Below, piece by piece: positions 35,039 through 44,407 of a stretch of DNA of 64,000 nucleotides. A program made the translations under genes and the position numbers. This stretch comes from Desulfocapsa sp. (GTDB lineage: Bacteria > Desulfobacterota > Desulfobulbia > Desulfobulbales > Desulfocapsaceae). The notes under the pieces were generated by a model. The model worked only from the letters and a program-made list of their open reading frames with translations. It did not search any database and had not been told where the DNA came from. Each line of letters begins with the position of its first letter. The stretch's first letter is position 1. The DNA lies in contig VMSP01000006.1 of NCBI GenBank assembly GCA_013792135.1, positions 1-64,000 on the forward strand, given 5' to 3'.

Positions 35039-36319
35039 ATGTTCTCAAAATTGGTTGCACCACATGGCGGAAGAGGTTTGGTATGTGCTTTGCTCGAGGA
35101 TAAAGAGCGTGACGCAGAGCTCGAAGTAGCTAAAGGCTTGAAGCAGATTGAGATTACTGCCCGTGCCAAAGGCGATCTCATCATGATGGGCATTGGTGGT
35201 TTCAGCCCTCTTGATGGCTTCATGACCAAGGCTGACTGGAAAGGCGTTTGTGAGAACTTCCAGATGGCAGATGGCACCTTCTGGCCCGTACCCATCACCC
35301 TTGATGTATCTAAGGCTGATGCCGATGCCATTAAAGTAGGCGATCATGTTGCCCTGGTAAGAAATGGTGAGACCTTTGCCACCATGAAGGTTGCAGAGAA
35401 ATATGAGATGACCGACGCTGACAAGCGTTGGGAGTGCGAGAAGGTCTTTATCGGTGAGGGCGAAGAGTCTGTTGGCGGTAAATTCTGGGAGATCGCTCCT
35501 AAGGATCATCCAGGTGTTATCATGGTTATGGATCAGAAAGAGTTCAACCTTGCCGGTCCTGTAAAAGTACTTTCTCAGGGTGAGTATCCAGTAGAGTATC
35601 CAGGTGTGTTCCTGACCCCAGCCCAGACCCGTCGCATGTTTGACGATCGTGGTTGGGCCAACGTTGCTGCCCTGCAGCTGCGTAACCCCATGCATCGTTC
35701 CCATGAGTATCTGGCCAAGATCGCTGTTGAAGTATGTGACGGCGTTCTGATCCACTCTCTCATCGGTAACCTCAAGGCTGGCGATATCCCTGCTGCCACC
35801 CGTATCCAGGCCATTGATATCCTGATCGATAAATATTTTGTAAAAGCTAACGTTATCAACGCCGGTTATCCTCTGGATATGCGTTATGCCGGTCCTCGTG
35901 AGGCCCTGCTTCATGCTACCTTCCGTCAGAACTATGGCGTTAACAACATGCTGATCGGTCGTGACCATGCCGGTGTTGGTGATTTCTACGGCCTGTTCGA
36001 GGCTCAGGAGATTTTTGATCGTGTTCCCAAGACCGGTGACAACGCCAAAGATCTTCAGTGTAAACCAATGAAGATCGACTGGACCTTCTACTGTAAAGAG
36101 TGTGATGGTATGGCCTCTCTGCGTACCTGCCCACATGACAAGTCTTCCCGCGTAATCCTTTCCGGTACCAAACTGCGTAAGGCCCTTTCCGCTGGCGAGG
36201 AAATCGTTGACCACTTCGGACGTACCGAGGTTCTTGATCATCTCAAGAAGTACTATGCAGGCCTGACCGAGAAGGTTGAGGTTAAAATGCAGGGTGCTGC
36301 TTCCGGCTCTGCTATGTAA
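35039..36319 (+). CDS. sat: ATP sulfurylase (sulfate adenylyltransferase)
   Basis: From ATG 35039 (site GAGGGAGTCCT) the protein is 426 residues. It has the PUA-like N-terminus ([11 protein letters not shown]), the nucleotide motif [28 protein letters not shown], and the late CKECDGM and CPHD cysteines with [13 protein letters not shown]. This is the homo-oligomeric type used by sulfate reducers to activate sulfate to APS. The codon choice looks more biased than in neighbours, as expected for high expression. It is monocistronic, with its own promoter and a strong terminator; no apr, qmo or pyrophosphatase gene is adjacent. Confidence 0.95.
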   Translation: MFSKLVAPHGGRGLVCALLEDKERDAELEVAKGLKQIEITARAKGDLIMMGIGGFSPLDGFMTKADWKGVCENFQMADGTFWPVPITLDVSKADADAIKVGDHVALVRNGETFATMKVAEKYEMTDADKRWECEKVFIGEGEESVGGKFWEIAPKDHPGVIMVMDQKEFNLAGPVKVLSQGEYPVEYPGVFLTPAQTRRMFDDRGWANVAALQLRNPMHRSHEYLAKIAVEVCDGVLIHSLIGNLKAGDIPAATRIQAIDILIDKYFVKANVINAGYPLDMRYAGPREALLHATFRQNYGVNNMLIGRDHAGVGDFYGLFEAQEIFDRVPKTGDNAKDLQCKPMKIDWTFYCKECDGMASLRTCPHDKSSRVILSGTKLRKALSAGEEIVDHFGRTEVLDHLKKYYAGLTEKVEVKMQGAASGSAM

Positions 36320-36349
36320 TAGTAGTCAAGACTAGTTTTTTGAGTCTGT

Positions 36350-36389
36350 AAAAGGAGATACCGCCCCCCGGGTGGTATCTCCTTTTTTT
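36350..36389 (+). terminator. Rho-independent terminator of sat
   Basis: AAAAGGAGATACC (36350-36362) pairs with GGTATCTCCTTTT (36374 onward) around a GC-rich loop and is followed by seven Ts. Confidence 0.92.
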
Positions 36390-36419
36390 ATTTCTGATCT
36401 ATCTTCTCCGTAATCTATC

Positions 36420-37502
36420 ATGACACATACTCTTGATGTTGGTCTTGGTGACCGCACCTATCCTATCTTTATTGAAGATGGTATTATGGCCACTGTTGGC
36501 GTAGATCTGGCAAAACGTAATATCGCCAAGCGCTTTGCCGTGATTGCCGATGACAATGTGGCCCGTCTCTATGGCACTACTTTGATGAAATCCCTTAACG
36601 ATGCCGGGATTGCAGCTGAGCTGCTCACCTTTCCGCGAGGCGAGGCCAGCAAAAATCTGCAGGTTTTTGCCGAGCTTGCCAGCCGCCTGGCGCAACTGGG
36701 GATTGACCGCAAGGATGGCCTGATCGCCTTGGGCGGCGGGGTCACCGGCGACCTGACTGGCTTTCTGGCGGCATCATATCTGCGGGGTATCCCTTTTGTC
36801 CAGGTGCCGACCACTCTGCTCTCTCAGGTTGACAGTTCTGTGGGGGGCAAGACCGGGGTGGATATTCCAGAGGGGAAAAATCTGGTTGGGGCCTTTTATC
36901 AGCCCAAGGCCGTTTATATCGATACGGCTGTGCTGACCACCCTTCCTCTGGTGGAGTTGCTTGGCGGACTGGCCGAGGTCATCAAGTATGGGGTGATCAG
37001 AGACTTCGATTTTTTTGTCTTCTTGGAGCGTCATCTTGATTTAATCCTCTGTCTTGATCAGGAGAGTATCCAGGAGATGATTTTCACCTGTTGCCGAATC
37101 AAGGCTGAGGTAGTGGCAGAAGATGAGCGGGAGTCCGACCTTCGTCGGATCCTTAATTTTGGCCATACCATTGGTCATGCCGTAGAAGCGGCCTCTGACT
37201 TTTCCATTATTCATGGACTGGCCGTAGCCATCGGCATGGTTGCCGCCCTGCGGCTTGCGGTGGCATGCGAGCTCTGTAAAAGAAGTGATGCCGGCCGGGT
37301 TGCGGCCCTGATTAACGCTTATGGACTGCCAACGGAGATACCGCCAGACCTTGATAGAGATCGCATAAAAAAATATCTACTGACCGACAAGAAGACGGTG
37401 GCCGGTTCAGTCTTTTATGTCCTGCCGACTGCCATCGGCAGCGTGGTGATCACCAATGAAGTGAGCGAGGCACAGGTGGACGCGGTTCTGTCCCGGAAGT
37501 GA
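36420..37502 (+). CDS. aroB: 3-dehydroquinate synthase
   Basis: The 360-residue protein has the NAD-binding ALGGGVTGDLTGFLAASY, the PTTLLSQVDSSVGGKTGVD segment, the metal ligands in GLAEVIKYG and LNFGHTIGHAVE, as in AroB. The enzyme cyclises DAHP to 3-dehydroquinate in the shikimate pathway. It stands alone after the sat terminator. Confidence 0.95.
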   Translation: MTHTLDVGLGDRTYPIFIEDGIMATVGVDLAKRNIAKRFAVIADDNVARLYGTTLMKSLNDAGIAAELLTFPRGEASKNLQVFAELASRLAQLGIDRKDGLIALGGGVTGDLTGFLAASYLRGIPFVQVPTTLLSQVDSSVGGKTGVDIPEGKNLVGAFYQPKAVYIDTAVLTTLPLVELLGGLAEVIKYGVIRDFDFFVFLERHLDLILCLDQESIQEMIFTCCRIKAEVVAEDERESDLRRILNFGHTIGHAVEAASDFSIIHGLAVAIGMVAALRLAVACELCKRSDAGRVAALINAYGLPTEIPPDLDRDRIKKYLLTDKKTVAGSVFYVLPTAIGSVVITNEVSEAQVDAVLSRK

Positions 37503-37606
37503 ACCGGGCAACGAGAATTTGTTTTTTCTCGCCTGACTCGCCCTCAGTCCTGAACTTCTGCCTTTATAAAAACACATTGCCAAGGTCAATTGCATAGAAT
37601 AAATTA

Positions 37607-37752
37607 AGTGACTCTATACAATACTTAGCTAAAGGTACTTAGGTACCCCATAAAGACTAGCTTTCCGTTTACGCGGGAATGGCATCAACTAAATGCCTCG
37701 TCACTCCCGCGTGCCGGGGAAAGGTGGTAGCTGAGTTTCCTATAGAGGCATT
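37607..37752. repeat. MITE of the same family, copy 2, diverged
   Basis: The left end TGACTCTATACAATACTTAG and right end at 37728-37750 match as inverted repeats in 18 of 23 positions and share TGCCTCTATA with the copy at 32142. The target duplication ATAAATTA is present at 37599-37606 and 37753-37760. The interior has a CGCGGGA/TCCCGCG hairpin. It lies between aroB and the IS1595-type element, which has inserted at its right border. Confidence 0.82.
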
Positions 37753-37764
37753 ATAAATTATAAA

Positions 37765-38810
37765 AAGGGGTGGTCGGTTAGTGCCCCACAAGAGTTAGAC
37801 CCAGTTATATCCGTGCGTTACATCATTTTCAGTAACCGGACCCGTGGCAACTGCCCGTTCAAACAATCTTCTGAACACAAGGCCACGGCTGCGAGAAGTA
37901 CGTCTGTTGAATCTAAAAGTGAACTTCTCCAGATAAGCCTGTAGGTGTTCAGGAACTACTGAACCTTGGTGTGTTCCCAATATCCAGCGTTTCAATAAAC
38001 TTGCTATATGGTGAACGCCCGGCATGGATACATGTGCGGGATCGCCTGAAGATGATTGGACTGTAATTTTTTTGGTGAACCCATGTTCAGATAATCCATT
38101 GTAGCCGCTCCATCCATCGTATGCACAACAGAACTTGGAACGACTGCATCACATACAAACGTCATCAAGCTTTCACCAGAAGCATCGGGAATATGACGCA
38201 TTCGTACCCGTCCAAACCCCTTGGGATCAATGTTTTCTATGGCAATCACTACTATGCTTTTCGCAGAACCACGACCTCTTTTGCCGCCCTGCTTGACGCT
38301 GCCTGTAAAGGTTTCGTCTACTTCAACATTTCCGGAGAGCGGCTTAAGTTCGGCATCTACCATAGCCACACGAAATCGCTGGAGCATGGTCCACGCAACC
38401 CGATATTTTGTGCCAAGCGTACGCTCCAGCGTCTTGGCAGACAAACCGTTCTTAGCTGTACTCACGTGCCACGCTGCTTCGAACCATGTCGTTAGCGGTG
38501 TCCGTGTCTTATCAAAGATCGTTCCCGCTTGGGCGTAGGTGCGATGGCGGCAAAGCTGGCAAGTTAAGCGACCACGACTGCCTTGCCTTGGAGTAGTAGC
38601 TATTTTGCAGGCTGGGCAGATAAACCCATTCGGCCAACGTAATTTTATGAGGTATGCAGCGCAAGATGCATTGTCAGGGAACATCTCAACAAAACTGCGG
38701 TACGTGTTGGGATAATCGCGACCTGATATCAAGGATATTTCCACGGCATCTCCTCAGTAAAGAGTTTTTACGAGGAGCATACACCATGGGGCACTAACCG
38801 ACTACCCCAC
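37765..38810. mobile_element. IS1595-family insertion sequence (about 1046 bp)
   Basis: Terminal inverted repeats at 37767-37788 and 38787-38808 start GGGGTGGTCGGTTAGTGCCC and GGGGTAGTCGGTTAGTGCCC and differ at one of 22 positions. An 8-bp target duplication ATTATAAA flanks it (37757-37764 and 38811-38818). The length, 8-bp duplication and TAGTCGGTTAGTGCCCC-type ends fit IS1595. The transposase is frameshifted, so the copy is non-autonomous now. Confidence 0.92.
37795..38744 (-). pseudogene. IS1595-family transposase, frameshifted
   Basis: The 5' frame (38744-38004) encodes an N-terminal zinc ribbon (CPAC, CQLC), the RHRTYAQAGTIFDKTRTPL segment and a DDE-type core with VEVDETFTGSVKQGGKRGRG. 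After VVHTMDG the reading should continue in another frame as WSGYNGLSEHGFTKKITVQ and then into 38025-37795 (MPGVHHIASLLKRWILGTHQG, KFTFRFNRRTS), which is the expected C-terminus. The shift is near 38118-38124 and looks like loss of one base. Programmed frameshifting is not known for this family, so I call it inactive. Confidence 0.88.
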
Positions 38811-38944
38811 ATTATAAATATAGAGGTGGAGTTTAGGATCCGTTGTGGTGAAATAACCAGAGTGTTTTAGATTATTTTGTTATGGCTCTTCATGCCGCTT
38901 GGGCCATCCCCTTGACCGGGATATTTTCGTAGATAAGGTGTTGA

Positions 38945-39394
38945 ATGCACGCTTTTGATAAAAAAATATTTGAGGCCTTTAGTAAGTATGGACACAAGAT
39001 GCATCGCCTGTCATTGGGTTGCATCTTTATTTGGTTTGGTCTCCTTAAACCATTTGGAGAGAAGACAACCACTTCCCTTCTTGCTCATACCGTATATTTT
39101 TTCCCTCCAGAAATAGTCCTTCCTTTTTTAGGGTGGTGGGAAGTCGCCATTGGGATTTGCCTTATATATAAGCCCTTGGTCAAGGTTTCAATAATGCTAC
39201 AATTTATTAGAATTCCAGGAACTATACTGGCTTTTTTTATGCATCCTGATATTTGTTTTGTTCAACTACCTTTAGTGCCTAGCCCGGTAGGTCAATACTT
39301 GATAAAAGATATAGTCATCCTTTTTGCCGGCATCGCAATTGCGGGCACAATATATAATGAAAAATCTTCAGATCCGTATTTTTTTAATAAGTAG
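38945..39394 (+). CDS. DoxX/YkgB-like four-helix membrane protein
   Basis: The 149-residue protein has four hydrophobic helices and the features RLSLGCIFIWFGLLKPFGEK, LPFLGWWEVAIGICLIYKP and GQYLIKDIVILFAGIAIAG, like DoxX/DUF417 proteins. Their role is unclear; some relatives take part in respiratory or redox stress functions. It stands alone between the IS element and the nap block, and its DNA looks more AT-rich than neighbours. Confidence 0.6.
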   Translation: MHAFDKKIFEAFSKYGHKMHRLSLGCIFIWFGLLKPFGEKTTTSLLAHTVYFFPPEIVLPFLGWWEVAIGICLIYKPLVKVSIMLQFIRIPGTILAFFMHPDICFVQLPLVPSPVGQYLIKDIVILFAGIAIAGTIYNEKSSDPYFFNK

Positions 39395-39619
39395 AGCTTA
39401 ATTCAGCGCAAGTATCGTAGTCAATTTTCGATACAATCTTGCTTCTCAAAATAATAAACGACATCAACACCGTTTTCCAGTTCTCTCGACAGCTGATTTC
39501 TGTCGTCGGTTTCTCAGTCTATTTAAATCAGGCAAGCACTCAGTCCTCACCCATCGTTCGTCAAAAGTCACAGTGGCAAGGCCATGTGCTGGGCTGGGCG
39601 AGATGTGAACAGTGACTGT

Positions 39620-40954
39620 CTATTCAATCCCGTACCCTTTTAACTTTTCCCATAAATTTTTTCTGCTGATTCCTAGAACCTTTGCTGACTCGGTGCGGTT
39701 ACCATTACAGTATTCCAGGGCTCTTTTGAGGCAAATCTGTTCGGCAACGGCCAGATTCTCTGCCAGGTTCAGGCCGATTTCCGAATGTATGGTCTGACTG
39801 CGCAGTTCGGTCGGCAGATCGGCAGGAGTGATCTCCGGGCCTTTACACAGGACTGAGGCGCGCTCCATCAGATTGCGAAGTTCCCGGACGTTTCCCGGAT
39901 AATCATAGGACTGCAGGCAGTTCAGCGCCGTCTGACTCAGGCTGAGTGTCCTGTGGTGAGATGAGCTGAACTCCCTGAGAAAACTCTTGCACAGTTCCGC
40001 TATGTCTTCCTTGTGTTCCCGCAGGGGCGGCATAGTGATGGGGATAACCTGTAATCTGAACAGGAGATCCTGGCGGAAGCGGCCTTCTGCGACCTCCTGC
40101 TGGAGATTCTTTGAGGTGCAGGCGAGAATGCGGACGTCCACGCTGATGCTTTTGCTGCCTCCTACCCGTTCAAACTCACTTTCCTGCAGAACCCGCAGGA
40201 GCTTTGCCTGCAGCGGCCCTGGCAGATCGCCAAGCTCATCCAGGAGCAGGGTGCCATTGTCGGCTAGTTCGAATTTTCCCTTTCTCGTCTGCTCGGCTCC
40301 GGTGAAGGCACCGCGTTCATGGCCGAACAGCTCTGACTCCATGAGTCCTTCCGGTATCGCTGCACAGTTGATGGAGACAAAGGGCTTGTCCCGGCGGGGG
40401 CTTGTTTGATGAATGGCCCTGGCTGCCAATTCTTTTCCCGTGCCTGACTCCCCGGTAATGAGGATAGTGGCATTGGTGGGGGCTGCCTGCTCAATGATGG
40501 CGAAGATCTGGTGCATGGCAGGGCTGTTGCCTATCAGTCTGTTAGCCGCCAGAGGGCAACTCGCCTCAAGGGAGGCGCAACGGGCCTTGACGGCCTGGAT
40601 ATCGAGAAGTCTGCTGACCCGGATGATGAGGTCATCCATGTCGAATGGTTTCAGGATGTAGTCGGCAGCGCCTTTGCGCAGACAGTCCAGGGCGTCGTCA
40701 ATGGATCCGTAGGCCGTCATGATAATGACATCTATATCCTGGCTCTGCTCTCTGATCCGGCCGAGCAGGGAAATGCCGCTCAGGCCCGGCATCCGGATGT
40801 CCGAGATCACCAGATTGTACTTCTGCTTTTCCGCCATTGTGGCAGCCTTCAAACCGTCCTCCGCCTCATCCACCAGCCAGCCATATTGCTTCAGACGGTC
40901 GGATACGGAGATGCGGATGATCTCATCATCCTCTGCAAGTAGAATTCGTGGCAT
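39620..40954 (-). CDS. NtrC-family sigma-54-dependent response regulator
   Basis: The 444-residue protein has a receiver domain with Asp52 in VISDIRMPG and LKPFD, an AAA+ domain with Walker A GESGTGKEL, the sigma-54 contact loop GAFTGA, and a Fis-type helix-turn-helix at the C-terminus (RTESAKVLGISRKNLWEKL). It is the last gene of the nap cluster, 23 bases after the heme-binding kinase, and is its likely partner. I infer that it activates the sigma-54-like promoter upstream of napM. Confidence 0.93.
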   Translation of the reverse strand: MPRILLAEDDEIIRISVSDRLKQYGWLVDEAEDGLKAATMAEKQKYNLVISDIRMPGLSGISLLGRIREQSQDIDVIIMTAYGSIDDALDCLRKGAADYILKPFDMDDLIIRVSRLLDIQAVKARCASLEASCPLAANRLIGNSPAMHQIFAIIEQAAPTNATILITGESGTGKELAARAIHQTSPRRDKPFVSINCAAIPEGLMESELFGHERGAFTGAEQTRKGKFELADNGTLLLDELGDLPGPLQAKLLRVLQESEFERVGGSKSISVDVRILACTSKNLQQEVAEGRFRQDLLFRLQVIPITMPPLREHKEDIAELCKSFLREFSSSHHRTLSLSQTALNCLQSYDYPGNVRELRNLMERASVLCKGPEITPADLPTELRSQTIHSEIGLNLAENLAVAEQICLKRALEYCNGNRTESAKVLGISRKNLWEKLKGYGIE

Positions 40955-40977
40955 ATCTTTTCCTTATTCACTCTTTT

Positions 40978-42540
40978 TTATCCTGTTGGTAAGGTGACTA
41001 CAAACTGCGTCCCTTGTCCTGGATGACTCTCAACTGCAATGGTCCCGCCCATGCGTTGCACCAGGGAATAGGTGACCGCCAGTCCCAGTCCGGTCCCTTC
41101 TCCAACTCCCTTGGTAGTGAAGAAGGGGTCAAAAATATGGGGTAGGTGTTCAGCGGCTATGCCGGATCCGGTGTCCTGGAAGGTGAGGGTGAGTCGTGTC
41201 CCCCGGCAGCTCCCGGTGACTGTCAGAGTGCCGCCGGTCTCTGTCATGGCCTGGATGCTATTGAGACCTATGTTGACAATGATCTGCTTAAGGGCCTCGG
41301 CGTCGAGAATAATGTCTCGGGGGAGCTCAAGGATGAGGCGCACTTCAATATCCTTGAGCTTGCAGGAAAGCAGCTCAAAACATTCTCTGATCAGTCCGTC
41401 GGCATCCACCTTGCGCTGTTGCAGGGGTTCGGTCCGGCCAAAGTTCAGGAGCTGACGCATGGTCTGTTCGATCTGCTTCAGTCCTTTGTTGATCAGGGGC
41501 AGATAGCGCTGGTGTAGTTCCCGGTTCTCCGGGTTTTCTCCCATGGCCTTGACGCAGTTGAGCATGCCAGCCAGGGGATTGTTGACTTCATGGGCGATAC
41601 CGGCAGAGAGGATGCCAAGGGACGCCATCTTTTCGTTAAAGCAGGCCTGATTGCGGTTTTTCTCCAGTTCTTCTCGAGATTGATTCAGCCGCCGGCAGAG
41701 ATGGTCGAAATGGGCGCTGAGCATGGCGATTTCATCATGGCCTGAGGGCAGGAGCTCTGGATCAGGCTCTTTGTCGGGAAAGGATTTCATGGCGGCGGAG
41801 AGTTTACTGATACGTCCTGTCACCAGAGTGTCGAGCAGGAGAAAGAGCACAGCGGTGACCAGAAAGACAGAAACCAGCCCTACGACGAACAGGCTGTTTT
41901 TGTTTTCTCTGATCATGCTATCGGCCCAGGCAATGGGGATGGTAATGGAGAGAGCCCCAATGATATCGTCATGCTGGTAGCCTTGAGTGGCATGGCATTC
42001 AAGGCAGGAAGATTCCACGTTCAGTGGTGCCACGAAGCGGACCACACGGCCTGTGGGGCTGTTGAATACTGCGGCTGCCTCCAGGGCCCCTTGTTGAAAG
42101 CTGATCATGGCCTTTTGTTCATAGGCATCGGCAGCATTGGCCGGGTTTACGGGGTGGAGGCTGGTGACCCGGAAGCGGCCCTGTCCTTCTTGTTCGGAGT
42201 AGTTTGAGAGTTCCCTGGTAACCATGGCCGGGTTGCGCATCACATACTGATTGCCGGCCTTGTCGGTAATAACGGGCAGGGACAGGAAAGGGTTGGACTC
42301 AACCCCTTCCTTTTTCAGGATGAAAAGGCCGTTGTGGTCAGCCACCCATTGACGGGGCAGGCGAATATAGCGGAACAGCATGCGGGCCTGCTCCTTTGTC
42401 TGGGCGATAATGAGTTCGTCTTGAAGCTGCGAAGTCCTGTAGAGTAGTAGTGCGTAGGAGAGCGAGACAATGATCCCTATGCAGAGGATGAATTTTGTCC
42501 GTAAGGTTAAGAAGAAAGGAATGTTTTTTTTAATGTTCAT
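40978..42540 (-). CDS. Heme-c-binding sensor histidine kinase (Tll0287-like domain)
   Basis: The 520-residue protein has a membrane helix at about 15-35, a periplasmic DUF3365/Tll0287-like domain ending in the heme-c site CLECH (Cys179-His183), a second helix near 213-235, HAMP (about 235-290), HisKA with the phospho-His in GIAHEVNNPLAGM, and HATPase (DTGSGIAAEH, GEGTGLGLAV). Such domains bind one heme and sense redox state, NO or nitrite in the periplasm. It lies 13 bases downstream of napH, so nitrogen-oxide or redox control of nap is a good inference. Confidence 0.9.
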   Translation of the reverse strand: MNIKKNIPFFLTLRTKFILCIGIIVSLSYALLLYRTSQLQDELIIAQTKEQARMLFRYIRLPRQWVADHNGLFILKKEGVESNPFLSLPVITDKAGNQYVMRNPAMVTRELSNYSEQEGQGRFRVTSLHPVNPANAADAYEQKAMISFQQGALEAAAVFNSPTGRVVRFVAPLNVESSCLECHATQGYQHDDIIGALSITIPIAWADSMIRENKNSLFVVGLVSVFLVTAVLFLLLDTLVTGRISKLSAAMKSFPDKEPDPELLPSGHDEIAMLSAHFDHLCRRLNQSREELEKNRNQACFNEKMASLGILSAGIAHEVNNPLAGMLNCVKAMGENPENRELHQRYLPLINKGLKQIEQTMRQLLNFGRTEPLQQRKVDADGLIRECFELLSCKLKDIEVRLILELPRDIILDAEALKQIIVNIGLNSIQAMTETGGTLTVTGSCRGTRLTLTFQDTGSGIAAEHLPHIFDPFFTTKGVGEGTGLGLAVTYSLVQRMGGTIAVESHPGQGTQFVVTLPTG

Positions 42541-42553
42541 CTAGAACTTCAGC

Positions 42554-43399
42554 CTATTTGAGCCTTTGATTGAGTTTTTCATTTTGAACTTTTTCAGGGT
42601 TTTGTCGCCATTGAAAAGAGAGGGCCTGCGATTGGCAGACATCAATGCATTCGCCGCAGTTCCAGCAATAAAGAGATTCTGTCATGCCATTTGTGGGGCT
42701 GAGTCCCAGAGGACATCTGCGGTCGCACAGGCCGCACGCTGTGCATTTGTCATGATCCAGGATGACCGCGACTTTCCGTCTGGAACCGATGAGATTCAGG
42801 GCCGCCCCCAAGGGACAGAAATAGCGGCAATAAAATCTCCTGGTTACCAGGTTCATACCAAGAACAAGGAGGATAATCACCCCCTCAAGGGCCAGGGTGT
42901 GAAAAAAAATCAGGGTCATGATCTCCCGCCCGACAAGTCCTGGAGGGGAGACAAAAACAAAGATGGGTGCCCCCAGGATCATGCTGAGAAACAGCTCTCC
43001 CAACAGAGCATACCAGAGGAGGCGTCTTGAGAGCAAGAGCCGGTCTTTCAGCCATGTCCTGCCGCTGATCTTGCGACGGATCCAGTCGAGCAGTTCCGAA
43101 AAAAAGCTGATGGGACATATCCAGCTGCAGAAGACACTGCCGAGGAGCAGGGCCAGCACCACCGGGGCGAGCATGGCGATGAGCGCCGGCAGGTACAGCT
43201 GCTTGGCAACGAGGATGCTTTCCAGGCCTTCAAGGGGGGAGACAAACCAGAAATTTCCAATTCCTAAGGATTGATACCAACCCTGGATCCAGTTGATCTG
43301 GAAATAATAGTTTCCAAGGGGACCCAAAAGAATTACCAGAAAGGCGGCAGAGAGGACCAACATCCGCCGGGCGTGGAATGATCGAGGATTTATTTCCAT
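42554..43399 (-). CDS. napH: Quinol dehydrogenase membrane subunit NapH
   Basis: From the ATG at 43399 the protein is 281 residues with four to five membrane helices, two CxxxCP motifs characteristic of NapH (CSWICPISFF and CRYFCPLG) and two C-terminal 4Fe-4S sites (CTACGLCDRRCPLG; CWNCGECIDVCQ). It oxidises menaquinol and passes electrons through NapG to NapA. The start overlaps the end of napG by 10 bases. The longer frame to 43501 runs inside napG. Confidence 0.9.
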   Translation of the reverse strand: MEINPRSFHARRMLVLSAAFLVILLGPLGNYYFQINWIQGWYQSLGIGNFWFVSPLEGLESILVAKQLYLPALIAMLAPVVLALLLGSVFCSWICPISFFSELLDWIRRKISGRTWLKDRLLLSRRLLWYALLGELFLSMILGAPIFVFVSPPGLVGREIMTLIFFHTLALEGVIILLVLGMNLVTRRFYCRYFCPLGAALNLIGSRRKVAVILDHDKCTACGLCDRRCPLGLSPTNGMTESLYCWNCGECIDVCQSQALSFQWRQNPEKVQNEKLNQRLK

Positions 43400-43989
43400 T
43401 GCACGGTTTCCCGGGAATAAATCGGCTCGATATTGATGGCCTTGCTCCCATCCTCGGCAGTAACTGGACAGGCATGAGTGCAGATACCGCAACCGACGCA
43501 ATGGTCGCCCTCAATAATCGGGCGTAGCTCATCAAGGATGATGGCGCTGCCCTTATAGGGACAGACATCAAAACAGGTGCGGCAGATAATGGATCCCTCC
43601 CAGGTATAACATCTGTGCCGGTTTACCACCGCCATGCCCATGCGGGTCTGCTCCTGACTGGTTTTCCTGAGTGTTCCGGTGGGACAGATGAGCACACATT
43701 TCATGCAGAGATAACAGGGAATTGCTTCGGCCGCAATAATCGGGGTTCCGGTAAAGATGCCGGCCCTGATATCAAGTAGACTGATGGAGCGATAGGGGCA
43801 GACCTCAACACAACGGCCGCAACGGATACACTTGCCGGCAAAGATCTCTTCGGGCACGGCCCCTGGCGGCCGGAGCCTATTTGTGGTCACTGGGGATTTG
43901 AGCAGACCCTTGCTGAAGGCGGTTTCAGGCAAGGCCGTAATCAGGCACAGTGCGGCACCTGATTTTTTAAGGAAGTCGCGTCGTTTCAC
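43390..43989 (-). CDS. napG: Periplasmic ferredoxin-type protein NapG
   Basis: The 199-residue protein has a Tat leader (RRDFLKKSGAALCLI) and four 4Fe-4S motifs: CIRCGRCVEVCP, CYLCMKCVLICP, CRTCFDVCP and CVGCGICTHACP. It forms the electron relay between NapH and NapA. It lies 12 bases after napD and overlaps napH, inside the nap operon. Confidence 0.92.
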   Translation of the reverse strand: MKRRDFLKKSGAALCLITALPETAFSKGLLKSPVTTNRLRPPGAVPEEIFAGKCIRCGRCVEVCPYRSISLLDIRAGIFTGTPIIAAEAIPCYLCMKCVLICPTGTLRKTSQEQTRMGMAVVNRHRCYTWEGSIICRTCFDVCPYKGSAIILDELRPIIEGDHCVGCGICTHACPVTAEDGSKAINIEPIYSRETVQWK

Positions 43990-44001
43990 AATATTGCCTG
44001 T

Positions 44002-44307
44002 TTAATTTAATTTTTCCCAGTGCTTTTTGCGCGGAAAGGGGTTTGGGGAAAGATCACCGCTGGCGATCTTCTTTGCCTCATCCTCCACGTTCAAATAGGT
44101 GAGACCCACGTTCAGTACTTGTTCGATCCCCTCCATTTTTTTGACAATCTTTTCCAGGTCAGCTGAGGATTCGGCATCCACCACAGTGACGATATTTCCC
44201 TTTTCATCAGCGCCAAAAACCTCCACCTGCCCCAGTGCTTCGAGGGCAACAACGGTATCCTGTTGTGATTGGGGTTGGCATTGAACAACAAAACCGGCAA
44301 TAACCAT
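44002..44307 (-). CDS. napD: Nitrate reductase maturation chaperone NapD
   Basis: The 101-residue protein starts MVIAGFVVQCQPQ, contains LEALGQVEVFGADEKGNIV and IVKKMEGIEQVLNVGLTYLN, the ferredoxin-like fold of NapD. NapD binds the NapA Tat leader until the cofactor is in. The family pattern VxxxP is present. It follows napA after 248 bases that hold a hairpin repeat. Confidence 0.85.
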   Translation of the reverse strand: MVIAGFVVQCQPQSQQDTVVALEALGQVEVFGADEKGNIVTVVDAESSADLEKIVKKMEGIEQVLNVGLTYLNVEDEAKKIASGDLSPNPFPRKKHWEKLN

Positions 44308-44407
44308 GGGACCACCTGTGAGTTAGAAAGTATAGAATAGTAAGAGGTCGGATTTCAACCCGACAACCAGTAATGTCAAGTTTGCTCATAACGCTTTCGT
44401 GTGCGGT

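Noticed and set aside
35045-36241. 398-codon minus-strand frame across sat
   Set aside because: It is antisense to a clear ATP sulfurylase, has no ribosome site and no family features; it reflects the codon bias of sat.
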